A stretch of DNA of 19,166 nucleotides from Flavobacterium sp. (GCA_016721735.1 JADKHM010000020.1:1-19166), one strand, 5' to 3'. Shown: positions 1 through 8,911, numbered from the stretch's first letter. Translations and numbers: made by a program. Notes: a model not told the origin generated them from the sequence alone.

Positions 1-96
1 AAATTAGTGTCGAAGCCATCAATGTTGAGATCTAGTATTGGAGATTTGTTATTAAGCACTAATTTTGGCAATCGATTTTGGGATTAACTTTTTCAT
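1..96 (-). CDS. possible small peptide gene, 5' end only (weak)
   Basis: An ATG at 96-94 on the minus strand opens MKKLIPKSIAKISA and then meets TAA. A one-base shift continues as LNNKSPILDLNIDGF to the window edge. A Lys-rich start followed by a short acidic tail recalls the short leader or precursor peptides common in flavobacteria, but no double-Gly, Cys core or other diagnostic motif lies inside the window, so no function is assigned. The frame break fits the general error pattern of the window. It could equally be chance coding in AT-rich DNA. Confidence 0.2.
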
Positions 97-182
97 GGGC
101 TAATTGCTTAATTGATGAGCAGGAGCAAAATAAAGCAAAAAAATATAACCTGTTTTTTTTCGTAATTACTTTAACAATTAAA

Positions 183-233
183 TATAGAACTCTATTTAAA
201 GAACGTGCTGTGTGAATTAAACAGAGTTCTATA
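183..233. repeat. 17-bp near-perfect inverted repeat
   Basis: The arms at 183-199 and 217-233 are reverse complements with a single mismatch (194 against 222). They enclose a 17-nt loop. The outer part, TATAGAACTCT / AGAGTTCTATA, is perfect. It lies about 40 bp past the stop of the small secreted-protein gene on the minus strand. It could be that gene's 3' stem or a palindromic protein-binding site. No U-run follows directly on either strand, so a standard terminator is not evident. Confidence 0.6.
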
Positions 234-270
234 ATACAGTTAAGATTAATCTTGCAAGTGTTTTTAATAA

Positions 271-661
271 TTACTTCAAAACTCTCTTATTTGCCTCAAG
301 AATACAACTAAAACACACTCTGTTTTGAGTATTAGTTCCCAGAGCAGATATCGTTGATTTAGAAACAGTAAGCAAAAACACTATTATCTGCTTCAAAATA
401 TCAACATCTGGAGTAACATTTGAAAGATAACTAAGTACTTTTTGCATTAATAATGTTTCTTCTTTGTCGGAGAATTAGGTCCGACTTGTTTTCATCCATT
501 CGCAAAGGTCATTCCTTTCCGAATACGTTTGTTTTGCTGTGTGCACCAAGGCAATCATTTGAGCATCAACAACGCTTTTAAATCTAGAGATAATTTTTCT
601 TTCACATTTCCCGCAAAACAAAACATAACTGTGGCGATTAAACCTAAAAATAATTTTTCAT
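271..661 (-). CDS. small secreted protein, hypothetical, frameshifted
   Basis: Reading the minus strand from the ATG at 661-659 and allowing single-base shifts gives MKKLFLGLIATVMFCFAG, a clear signal peptide. The next stretch includes VVDAQMIALVHTAKQTYS, a segment with CEWMKTSRT, and a C-terminal half beginning SDKEETLLMQKVLSYL and ending CILEANKRVLK before TAA at 273-271. The mature protein would be about 110 residues, rather polar, with a few cysteines. It resembles the many short secreted proteins of flavobacteria with similar leaders, but I do not recognise a named family. At least two frame breaks separate the parts. It is divergent from the phosphatase gene. Its coding nature rests on the signal peptide and on the long stop-free third segment. 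Confidence 0.45.
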
Positions 662-829
662 AGGTTAATAAAATTAAAAGTTAAAAAAATAAATTAGATT
701 TTACAAATTTTCTCGAGTCATTTGATATCGTAAAAGCTAATTCCTTAAAAGAAATCTGACTTGCAGTTTTTCTGTATTTACTGTTAATTTTGTTGCCCTA
801 ATGACACGCCGTCAACATCACACCTAATT
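662..829. other. divergent intergenic region
   Basis: This 168-bp AT-rich spacer lies between the small secreted-protein gene (minus) and the phosphatase gene (plus). Apart from the phosphatase promoter given separately, I see no RNA gene, repeat or ORF in it. Confidence 0.5.
761..792 (+). promoter_or_regulatory. Bacteroidetes-type promoter for the phosphatase gene
   Basis: The -7 box TAATTTTG (785-792) matches the Bacteroidetes consensus TAnnTTTG. A TTG at 761-763 lies 21 nt upstream, which fits the -33 element spacing of the primary sigma factor. The start codon follows 37 bp downstream. Confidence 0.5.
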
Positions 830-1550
830 ATGAGAACATTAGTCATCAGCGATATTCATGGCGGTCTTCGGGCTTTACATCAAATTTTGAACGCGCCAAT
901 ATATCAACAACTGACCGATTGATTTTTAGGCGATTATGTAAATGGTTGAGTCAATCACCTCAGGTAATCGATTTTCTAATTGCCTTACGACAAACACATT
1001 CTTGCGTTTTTATCCGAGGAATCACGACGAGCTGCTGAGTGAATGGTTGTCCGAAAGTAAAGACAATTTGACCTGGTACCAACACGGCGGAGAATCGACG
1101 GTTTTAGCCTACTCGCAATTAAGTGATGCAACCAAGACAAGACATATTGCCTTTTTGCAATCACTTGAAAATTATTTTCTTGATGATCAAAACCGATTGT
1201 TTGTTCACGCTGGTTTTACTAATATGAATGGCGTTAATTTCGAACATTTTCCTAAACTTTTCTACTAGGAACGCACTTTATGGGAAACAGCGCTAGCTTT
1301 AGATAAAACACTTTCTCCCGACGCTCTTACTTACCCTAGAAGGTTAAGACTTTATCATGAAATATTTATTGGTCATACCTGTTACTCAAATAGGAAAAAC
1401 TGTACCAACGGCAATGGCCAATGTGTGGAATGTTGACACTGGCGCTGCGTTTAAAGGACCGCTCACAGCGATGGACATTGACACTAAGAATATTGGCAAA
1501 GTGAACCTCTTCTGATTTATATCCATAATGAAAAGGGAGAAATTAAATAG
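830..1550 (+). CDS. calcineurin-like serine/threonine protein phosphatase, frameshifted
   Basis: This is a metallophosphatase that hydrolyses phospho-Ser/Thr or similar phosphoesters with two metal ions. Motifs appear in the right order across several frames: MRTLVISDIHGG (D-x-H) at the start, GDYVNGW near 928 (the GD-x-x-D motif with N in place of the last Asp), FIRG(N)HDE near 1015 (one base missing inside GNHDE), VHAGF near 1206, and GHTP near 1370. The total of about 240 codons is the usual length for small bacterial PPP-like enzymes. Breaks include an in-frame TGA at 918-920, an indel before the second motif, another inside GNHDE, TAG in place of an expected Trp codon at 1266-1268, and an indel at GHTP. 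Because the motifs survive on both sides of each break, sequence error is more likely than decay. The next gene starts 34 bp downstream and is probably cotranscribed. Confidence 0.85.
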
Positions 1551-1584
1551 AACTAACTACATTTGAAAACCAAAACAGAATACT

Positions 1585-2122
1585 ATGAAAAAAATCTACT
1601 ATGTTTATTGCTAATCGCCGGCTGTTTTGCTTCTTGGTCTCAATCAAGCAGAAATAACAAACATGAAGTGAAGTGGAATATTGCCAGCACGATCTTTCTC
1701 CGGATCGGTTGAAGTTGGATATGAATATCTACTTGACGAAAATCAATCGGTTGGCGCAGAAAATTCTTATCAATGATTCGTACAATTTTGGGATCGGACG
1801 TGATGCTAAGATTTTAATACCAGTAGTTTTTCTTATCAGTTATAGTTATTATACTGGTGCAGAAAAAAACAATTCCTTATTTGTCATTTCTCCAATGATA
1901 AAATACCGAACAGGAAATTATCAAAGAGTGACTTAGATCCAAAGATTGATATGAACAGTTTTATTTTGGGAATTGGTGGTGGCTATAAATGGAATTTTAG
2001 CGACAAATTTGTATTTGGTCCGTATGCTACCGATTGGAAGAAACTTTAGTTCTAAAGTAAATGACGAATTTAACACTGCGATGGAATTCAATGCTGGATT
2101 TGGCATTGGCTATAGATTCTAG
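1585..2122 (+). CDS. small outer-membrane beta-barrel protein, hypothetical, frameshifted
   Basis: The protein starts MKKIYYV and has a hydrophobic signal peptide ending near CFASWSQ. After frame repair it reads as about 178 residues of alternating polar and aromatic strands: VEVGYEYLLDENQSVGAE, YNFGIGRDAKDFNTSS, MIKYRTG, FILGIGGGYKWNFSDKFVFG, and a C-terminal GFGIGYRF ending in Phe. A terminal aromatic after GxGxGYR is the hallmark of outer-membrane barrels. The best guess is a DUF3575-like 8-stranded barrel protein. No substrate or partner can be read from the sequence. At least four indels split the frame. It follows the phosphatase by 34 bp and is closed by a strong terminator, so the two form a small operon. 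Confidence 0.75.
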
Positions 2123-2141
2123 CACTGTAACAAAAAACAAA

Positions 2142-2168
2142 AAAGCGACTCGATTGAGTCGCTTTTTT
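2142..2168. terminator. two-way intrinsic terminator
   Basis: The arms AAAGCGACTC (2142-2151) and GAGTCGCTTT (2156-2165) form a perfect 10-bp stem with a GATT loop. A T-run follows on the plus strand and an A-run precedes it, so it can end transcription from both the barrel-protein gene (plus) and the convergent aldehyde dehydrogenase gene (minus). Confidence 0.9.
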
Positions 2169-2191
2169 TTTCCCAAATAATATCCTAGTTA

Positions 2192-3749
2192 TTATAAGTC
2201 AAATTTGATTCCTTGCGCTAAAGGCAAGTTAGTGGTATAATTGATGGTATTGGTTTGTCTTCGCATATAGATTTTCCAAGCATCTGATCCAGACTCCACG
2301 GCCTCCACCAGTTTCTTTCTCTCCACCAAATGCACCGCCAATCTCAGCTCCTGAAGTACCAATATTGACATTTGCAATTCCGCAATCAGATCCAGCGACA
2401 GAAAGAAAACGTTCCTTCACGAAGATTATTGTCATAATAGCTGATGATAATCCTTGTGCCACGCCATTTTAGCGAACATCGATTGCGTTTTCAACTTCGC
2501 CGCTATACTTTAATAGATACAATACGGAGCAAAAAGTTTCGTGTTGAACAATTTCAAAAAAAATTATTTGCTTCTGCAATAGCTGGTTTGACATAACAAC
2601 CGCTTTCATATCCTGCTCCTGAAAGAACGCCGCCTTCAACAAAATTTTACCGCCTTCAGCAACAACTTTCGCCAAGGCTTTGTTATACATTTCAACCGCG
2701 TGAGTGTCGATTAGTGGCCCAACATGATTGTTTTGATCTAGTGGATTTCCGATACGTAATTGTTTGTACGCAGAGACAATCGCTTCTTTTACTTTATCGT
2801 AGATACTTTCGTGAATAATTAAACGTCTTGTAGAAGTACATCTTTGTCCAGCAGTTCCTACGGCGCCGAAGACCGCTCCAATCACGGTCATTTTGATATC
2901 TGCGTCTGGCGTAACAATAATCGCATTGTTTCCGCCCAATTCTAAAGTGATTTCCCCAAACGACCCGCAACAGTTTGCTGGCAACGATTTTTCCCATTCG
3001 GGTTGAACCTGTTGCAGAAACCAACGGAATTCGTTTGTCGGCAGTCATTAATTCTCCGATTTTGTAATCGCCATTGATCAGGCACGAGATTCCCTTCCGG
3101 AAGATTATTTTCCTTTAAAACTTCGGCAATGATGTTTTGACAAGCAACGCCGCACAAAGGTGTTTTTTCTGATGGTTTCCAAACGCAAACGTCGCCGCAA
3201 ATCCAAGCTAATGCTGTGTTCCAAGCCCAAACGGCTACTGGAAAGTTGAACGCTGAGATGATCCCAACTACGCCCATTGGATGGTATTGTTCGTACATTC
3301 TGTGGCCTGGACGTTCCGAGTGCATCGTTAGTCCGTGTAATTGTCTTGATAGACCAACTGCGAAATCACAAATGTCGATCATTTCTTGTACTTCACCGTA
3401 ACCTTCTTGGAGTGATTTACCCATTTCGTAAGAAACGAGTTTCCCTAAAGCTTCTTTGTTTTGCGTAATTTTTTCTCCGAATTGGCGCACGATTTCACCT
3501 CGTTGTGGTGCTGGCATCAAACGAAATGTTTTAAATGCTTCGGTTGCGGTTTTGCATTACTTTTTTCGTAATCGGCCGCAGTGGTAGTTTTTACTGTAGC
3601 AATTAGTTGTCCGTCGACTGGCGAATAAGATTCTAGGATTTCGCCATTAGAAAAGTTATTTTGTCCGGTAGAAGTTCCATCATTAGTAGCTTTGATGCCT
3701 AATTGTGCTAGGGCTTCTTTCATTCCGATTGGTCTGCTATTGTTGTCAT
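2192..3749 (-). CDS. ALDH7 (antiquitin)-family aldehyde dehydrogenase, frameshifted
   Basis: This is an NAD(P)-dependent aldehyde dehydrogenase of the ALDH7 type. Family members oxidise alpha-aminoadipate semialdehyde/piperideine-6-carboxylate in lysine breakdown; bacterial forms are often named amaB. Conserved blocks run in order: FSNGEILESYSPVDGQLI, YEMGKSLQEGYGEVQEM, GIISAFNFPVAVWAWNTALA, WKPSEKTPLCG, SATGSTRMGK (cofactor loop), LELGGNNAIIV, GQRCTSTRR with the catalytic Cys codon at 2838-2840, EIVQHETF, and the ALDH7 C-terminal signature around GGEKETGGGR, YMRRQTNTINYTT and LPLAQGIKF. The length of about 517 codons is normal. I chose the upstream ATG (3749-3747) because it follows an A-rich leader and promoter; the ATG at 3723 is the alternative. 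Some eight indels split the gene, several in homopolymers. The substrate is inferred from family only. Confidence 0.9.
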
Positions 3750-3785
3750 TTATCTTTTATTTTTTGAATTATATCGATTGCGAGG

Positions 3786-3793
3786 CAAAAGTA
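3786..3793 (-). promoter_or_regulatory. -7 box for the aldehyde dehydrogenase gene
   Basis: Read on the minus strand this is TACTTTTG, a match to TAnnTTTG, 36 bp before the proposed start codon. No convincing -33 element is visible. Just upstream, the 14-bp sequence AATAATGAATAATT occurs twice, 21-22 bp apart (about 3797-3832), possibly a binding site or simply low-complexity DNA. Confidence 0.45.
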
Positions 3794-3845
3794 AATAATA
3801 ATGAATAATTAATGGTTAATAATGAATAATTCCTTGGAAGAAATG

Positions 3846-3930
3846 CCTAGCCCTGATGGAAATGGTTATCCTTTTGCGCCGGCGTTCGGCGTGAAAGATA
3901 GTAACGTACAGCAGGTTCTGGCTCCTTATA
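3846..3930. ncRNA. conserved flavobacterial intergenic hairpin element (Flavo-1-like)
   Basis: The segment begins CTAGCCCTGATGGAAATGG and ends GCAGGTTCTGGCTCC on the plus strand. A central hairpin (TATCCTTTTGCGCCG ... CGGCGTGAAAGATA) has CGCCG/CGGCG at its top, and an outer AGCC/GGCT pair closes it. From memory, elements with the same ends (TAGCCC-GAT-GAA ... AGC-GG-TA-GCTCC) and a variable central stem recur between genes in Flavobacterium genomes. They may correspond to the Flavo-1 motif in Rfam, which I could not search. It lies directly past the stop of the dioxygenase gene, so on the minus strand it would be in that gene's 3' region. The true strand is uncertain. Confidence 0.5.
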
Positions 3931-3936
3931 TTAATA

Positions 3937-4470
3937 CTACTTCGTGTAACGCGGATCGGTTTCCATCACGGTGGCGCAATTGTGGCAAGTACGCAGGTTG
4001 ATTGAATTGTAAAAGTGCGTAAAATGTGGCAAGAAATCTTGTTCTATATCGTTTAATTCGAAATAAACTTCATAGAGTTTGTGATTGCAATTGTCGCAAT
4101 GCCAAAGCAAGCCGTCTTCGAATCCTTTGCCTGCGCGTTTTCGCTCAATGACGAGCCCAATCGAGTTTTCAGATCGTACTGGGGAATGGGGGATTTTTGC
4201 TGGGTGTAAATACATATCGCCAACATGCATTTCCATTTCTTTGCGTTCGCCGTTTTCTTGGATTACCACTTTGATGGAACCTTCGAGTTGGTAGAATAAT
4301 TCTTCTGTTTCGTTGTAGTGATAATCTTTTCTAGCATTAGGTCCTGCAACGATCATGACGATGTAATCATCAGAATCGACATAGATGTTTTTGTTTCCCA
4401 CGGGAGGTTTTAGAAGATGTCTATTGTCTTTGATCCATTGATTGAGGTTGAACGGTTTTGCAATTGCCAT
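3937..4470 (-). CDS. nbaC: 3-hydroxyanthranilate 3,4-dioxygenase
   Basis: This soluble cupin enzyme opens the ring of 3-hydroxyanthranilate with O2 and Fe(II). The product cyclises to quinolinate, so the step lies in the kynurenine route of tryptophan breakdown or NAD synthesis. The 177-residue frame is intact and of family length. The catalytic iron ligands His51, Glu57 and His95 sit at the same numbers as in the studied Cupriavidus enzyme. Arg47 and Arg99, and Glu109 (equivalent of Glu110 there), form the substrate site. A second, rubredoxin-like iron site is kept as Cys125/Cys128 and Cys162/Cys165 (CDNC and CHNC). It lies between the nuclease-fold gene upstream, separated by a terminator, and the aldehyde dehydrogenase gene downstream, separated by the hairpin element. 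Only 37 bp lie between the terminator stem end and its ATG, so it may depend partly on read-through. Confidence 0.97.
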   Translation of the reverse strand: MAIAKPFNLNQWIKDNRHLLKPPVGNKNIYVDSDDYIVMIVAGPNARKDYHYNETEELFYQLEGSIKVVIQENGERKEMEMHVGDMYLHPAKIPHSPVRSENSIGLVIERKRAGKGFEDGLLWHCDNCNHKLYEVYFELNDIEQDFLPHFTHFYNSINLRTCHNCATVMETDPRYTK

Positions 4471-4507
4471 AATGATAAGATTTGAATTCGAATGATGTAA
4501 AATTAAA

Positions 4508-4533
4508 AAAAGGTTAGCGTGAACTAACCTTTT
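4508..4533 (-). terminator. intrinsic terminator after the EEP-family gene
   Basis: AAAAGGTTAG (4508-4517) pairs perfectly with CTAACCTTTT (4524-4533) around a 6-nt loop. On the minus strand the stem starts 10 bp past the upstream gene's stop and is followed by a T-rich run (4510-4500). Confidence 0.85.
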
Positions 4534-4543
4534 AAATATTTAA

Positions 4544-5650
4544 TTATTTTACTTCCTTAATTAAGTAGACATAAACCGGAAAGTGATCGCTAAATCCTAT
4601 TTCGTTTGCGCCGTGTCTTAGCGGATAACCTTTATATTGACCTGTGGTTGTAATCATATACGGTTTGTTATAGATACCTGCTTTCCAATATCGAAAAGAA
4701 GAGTAATCTGACTTTATCAAGGTTTCAGAAACCATAATTTGATCGAAAATATCTCCCGCGTCTCTGTAGAAAAGGGACGCATTTCCTTCTTTAGCCATTT
4801 GTTCAAATGGATTGTAAACACCAAATTCTTTTACTTCAGATTTCTTTAGTTTGGCTCCAACACCTTCTTTGACACTTTTGTTATAGGTTCCGTCATTTAA
4901 ATCGCCCATGGTAATAATCTTTGCATTGGGGTTGACTTTATAAATCGAGTCCATTATTTTTCAATTGAGTCGACCTGCTTCTTCTCTAAAAGGGCTACTT
5001 TTCTTTTCGCCTCCGGAACGAGAGGGCCAGTGGTTGACCATGACATTTACTTCTTCGCCATCTAAAAAACCTGTAACTAGTAGAATATCTCTAGTGTATA
5101 CGCGCTCGCCTGCGGCTGCTTCAATTTTGTCTTTGTCCGCTTTATCTTCTTCCGTTTCTTTGTCTTTTTCCTTTGAACTAGAGTCTTTTCTATAGATTAG
5201 TAATGGGATATTGATAGAGCTTGTTGGTTTGAAGTGCTTTTTCTGATATAACAAAGCGACATCAATACCTCGTTTGTCAGGAGATTCATAATGCACAATT
5301 CCGTAATCGTGAGCTGCTAATTTGGGTTCCTTGATAAGATCTTCTAAAACACCTCTGTTTTCTATTTCAGATCCGCCAATGAATGTAGGTGAATTGGTGT
5401 TTTCTGTAGTTCCTATTTCGGACAAGACTCGGGCTAAGTTTTCTAGTTTTTTGTGGTATTTTTTAGAAGTCCAATTTTGTGCGCCGTTTGGCAACCATTC
5501 TTCATCATTATTTGGATTATTGATGGTGTCAAAAAGGTTTTCAAAATTATAAAACGCTACCGTATGTACCATATATTTTTTCTGCTGAGCTTGTGCAGCA
5601 CCTATAGTAAATAAAATAATAAGAAGAGCAACAAAATTTCTAATTCTCAT
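4544..5650 (-). CDS. secreted endonuclease/exonuclease/phosphatase-family protein with one in-frame TGA
   Basis: The 369-codon locus has a signal peptide (about residues 1-21, ending AAQAQ) and the DNase I-like EEP fold. Metal and catalytic motifs are visible: FYNFENLFD near residue 35, SEIENRGVL near 95 (the metal-binding Glu), VNHWPSRSGG near 210, GDLNDG near 250, and the final FSDHFPVY with the catalytic Asp-His pair. An acidic/Lys linker (SSSKEKDKETEEDKADKDK) sits in the middle. The two halves are in the same frame, separated only by TGA at 4963-4961 in the context RLN-stop-KIMDS; a single C-to-G change from a Ser codon would explain it. Substrate cannot be told: family members cut nucleic acids, phosphoinositides or other phosphodiesters. 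The export signal places it in the periplasm or outside. Confidence 0.88.
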
Positions 5651-5697
5651 GTGATGTTTGTATTAATTTAAATTTAAGTTTAACATAAACTTGGCAC

Positions 5698-5705
5698 CAA
5701 AAGTA
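5698..5705 (-). promoter_or_regulatory. -7 box for the EEP-family gene
   Basis: On the minus strand this reads TACTTTTG, a match to TAnnTTTG, 47 bp before the start codon. It lies 20 bp from the oppositely directed box of the TonB receptor gene. No -33 element is clear. Confidence 0.45.
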
Positions 5706-5725
5706 ATTAATATTAATTTAATAGG

Positions 5726-5733
5726 TACATTTG
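5726..5733 (+). promoter_or_regulatory. -7 box for the TonB receptor operon
   Basis: TACATTTG matches TAnnTTTG, 54 bp before the receptor ATG. The DNA upstream is a TTAATATTAATTTAAT tract without an obvious -33 TTTG, so a regulated promoter is possible. Confidence 0.45.
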
Positions 5734-5787
5734 CATCCGTTAAGAAATAATTATTCTTATAAAAAGACGAATTAATTTATATTATTT

Positions 5788-8700
5788 ATGAAAAAACTTG
5801 TTATTAGTACATTATTTGTAATGCAAGTGGTTTTTGTTTTCGCACAATCGGCTACAGGAGTAACTGGAAAAGTGGTTGATTCAAAAACTCAGAAAGCATT
5901 GCAAAACGTTGTTGTTGCCATTTTGAATTCAAATCTAACTGTTTTGACCGATGGTGCTGGAAAGTTTAGTTTCACTGACGTAACTCCAGGGAATCAATTA
6001 GTACAAATTAAGACTCAAGGCTATGGAGATCAATTACTTCAAGTTGAGATTGTGTCAGGAAAAACCCTTGATTTAGGGACTGTTATTTTAGCAGAGGACC
6101 AAACGCAAGAACAACAATTGAGTTTAATCACCATTACTGAAAACGATTTGGGTGATGACAATAGTGGTTCTGAAAGCACTTCAGGTTTACTTCAGGCAAG
6201 TAGAGATGCTTTTCAGCAAGCTGCGGCATTCAACTGGGGTCAAGCCCGTTTTAGAATTCGTGGTTTAGACAACGAATATGGTGTTACGATGATTAATGGT
6301 ATTACCATGAATAAAATATATGATGGAAGACCACAATGGGGTAACTGGGGTGGTTTGAATGATGCTACCAGAAATCAGGAGTTTACAATGGGTTCTGCTC
6401 CATCTGATTATACTTTTGGTGGTATTTTGGGAACACAAGAAATAAACACTAGAGCTTCTATTTACAGAAAAGGGTCTAGAGTTTCTTTCTCAGGAACAAA
6501 TACCAACTACAGCTGGAGAATGATGGGCACGCATGCTTCGGGAATGAATACAAATGGATGGGCTTTCGTTGTTTCTGCGGGAAGACGTTGGGCTAAAGAA
6601 GGTTATTTCGAAGGAACGGATTATGCCGCTAATTCTGTTTTTGCAAGTGTAGAAAAGCGATTTAATGACAAGCATAGTTTGAATTTTACTTCAATTTACG
6701 CACAGAACAGAAGAGGAAAAACATCTCCAAATACTGATGAAGTTACTAATCTTAAAGACTACAAATACAATACTTATTGGGGTTGCCAAGATGGGAAAAA
6801 GAGAAATTCACGAGTAAAGATATCGAAGAGCCAATCAATATGTTGAGTCACTATTGGAAAATTTCTGATAAGACTAATTTGAACACTAATGTGGCTTACC
6901 AAATAGGACATATTGCAAATAGCAGAATTGATTACCAATTAGCGAATAATCCGGACCCTACGTATTACAAAAATTTACCAAGTTATTACTTGAACTCTCA
7001 AACTTATTATCAACCGGGAACAAATCCTGATGGTACGCCATCTTTAGATGACCAAGGAAATCCTGTTTTTGTAAATCCAACAGCAATTACTGCTCAAACA
7101 AATTTTGTTAATGACGGGCAAATCAATTGGAACAAAATTTATTATACAAATGCAGTTGTTAATCAAGGAGGAAAAAGCGCTTACGTTGTATACGAAGATC
7201 GTACAGATGACAAATTATGGAGCGCTAATTCAATTTTGAGTTCAACCTTGTCAGATAACATCAATATGAATGCTGGCATAAGCTTCAAAAAGCTAAGATC
7301 AAGAAACTACCAAAAATTGACTGACTTATTAGGCGGTAGTTATTTTGAGGATATTGATCCTTTTTATCAAGGAGATTTGACACAATCAGACCTAAACAAT
7401 CCGAACAGAAGAGTTGTTGAAGGCGACTCATATGGTTATAACTACTATTTGAATGCGATTACCTTTGATGGCTTTACACAATTTAAATTCACATACAAAA
7501 AAGTAGATTTCTATTTGGGACAATCTTTTTCAAGATCGGAATACCAAAGAGACGGATTGTATAGAAACGGGATTTACGCTTCTAATTCATACGGAAAAAG
7601 CAAAAGTTTAGTGTTTGAAAACTTTGGATTTAAAGGTGGATTAACCTACAAAATAACAGGAAGACAAATGTTGGATTTTAACGGTGTTTACATGACAAAA
7701 GCGCCAAATTTGAGAAATGCTTTTTCAAATGCGAGAATTAATAACAATGTAACTCCTGATTTGGTTAGCGAATCTGTAGTTAGTGGTGATGCAAGTTACA
7801 TCATTAAAGCGCCAAAATTCAAAGGTAGATTAACTGGATATTTCAGTAAGATACAGAACTCAACAGAAGTTTCTTTTTTCTACGGTGAGGGGTGTCTTTG
7901 ACGGAGAAGCTGTGGGTGCAGGTAACGAAGACTCTTTTATTAGTGAAATTGTGACTGGAATTAACAAAAGAAATATGGGTCTAGAATTAGGTCTAGAATA
8001 TAACTTGACTTCAACAATCAAAGTGACTGGTACAGCGGCCTACGGTGAATATATCTTTGATAACAATCCGAATTTGAAAGTGAACGATGATGCACAAGCC
8101 TCAACTACAAATTCTAATCCAGTAACTGATTTTGGAAAAACTTATCTAAAAAATTATAAAGTATCTGGTGCGCCACAACAAGCGTACTCCGCTGGTTTAG
8201 AATATCGAGATCCTAAATTTTGGTGGGTTGGCGCTAACGTAAATTATTTAGCCGATAGCTATATAGATGTGTCTAGTATCTTGAGAACTACTAACTTTGT
8301 AGTAGAAGATAATGCAACAGGTGTCGGGTTTGAAAACGGCTCAAATGCCGCGGTTTCAAAAGCTTTGAAACAAGAAAAATTTGACCCTATTACTTTGGTA
8401 AATTTAGTTGGAGGGAAATCTTGGAAAATCAAGAATGATACTTTCGGTTTCTTTGCTTCAGTAAATAATGTATTTGATCTCGTATACAAAACTGGTGGTT
8501 TCGAACAATCAAGAAAAGCTAGTGGTGCTACTGAAGTTCCGATTGCTATTGAAGGCTGGAGTAACTTTAACACTTTAGGTTCAAGAGTTTGGATTGGAAA
8601 ATACTTTTCTAGTGAAAGTAACAGATATACTGAATTCTCGTCCTTCTACTCAGATGCAAGCAATGACCCTGCAGATGAAACTTGGTTGATTACTTCTAAA

Positions 8701-8908
8701 TTGGATTTTACAGCAACTGCAAATGAAGCTTTAAGCTTTAGATCAAAAACGAGATTTGCAAACGGATTGGACTAACAGTGGCGCTTTAGATTTAAGTACA
8801 ATTAATAGCAATTCTGTTTACATTGCTTTCAAATACATCGGTAGTAAATCTCAAGGAAAAACAACTACTTTCCAATTGGATAATATTAAAATATACGAAA
8901 ATAAATAA
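5788..8908 (+). CDS. TonB-dependent receptor, fused in frame to a choice-of-anchor-J lipoprotein remnant, frameshifted
   Basis: This is an outer-membrane active transporter with a signal peptide (residues 1 to about 20), a carboxypeptidase-regulatory-like domain (about 24-105, TGVTGKVVDSKTQKALQNVV), a plug domain (about 130-230, with RFRIRGLDNEYGVTMING), and a 22-strand barrel. One-base shifts occur near 6822 and 7893. The late barrel motif NNVFDLVYKTGGFEQSRKA (about 8465-8520) normally precedes 30-40 further residues ending in an aromatic. Here it is followed directly by EGWSNFNTLGSRVW and DETWLITSKLDF. That is a choice-of-anchor-J module whose layout matches residues about 320-380 of the next gene. 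A second gap near 8765 (RFANG to DWTNSG) drops about 42 residues relative to that gene, and the reading ends IYENK-TAA. Two deletions or collapsed repeats thus appear to have removed the receptor's end and most of a lipoprotein gene. The transported substrate is unknown. Confidence 0.88.
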
Positions 8909-8911
8909 CCT

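Noticed and set aside
942..1268. A 108-residue frame that could be read as a separate small protein
   Set aside because: It is the middle of the phosphatase gene; the first 30 or so residues are out-of-frame sequence and the rest carries phosphatase motifs.
830..2122. Phosphatase and barrel-protein genes as true pseudogenes
   Set aside because: Motifs are kept on both sides of each break and unrelated neighbouring genes show the same damage, so error is the simpler explanation, though decay is not excluded.
4961..4963. TGA read as selenocysteine or programmed readthrough
   Set aside because: The family has no selenocysteine at this place, no SECIS-like stem is evident just downstream, and the rest of the window has many base errors.
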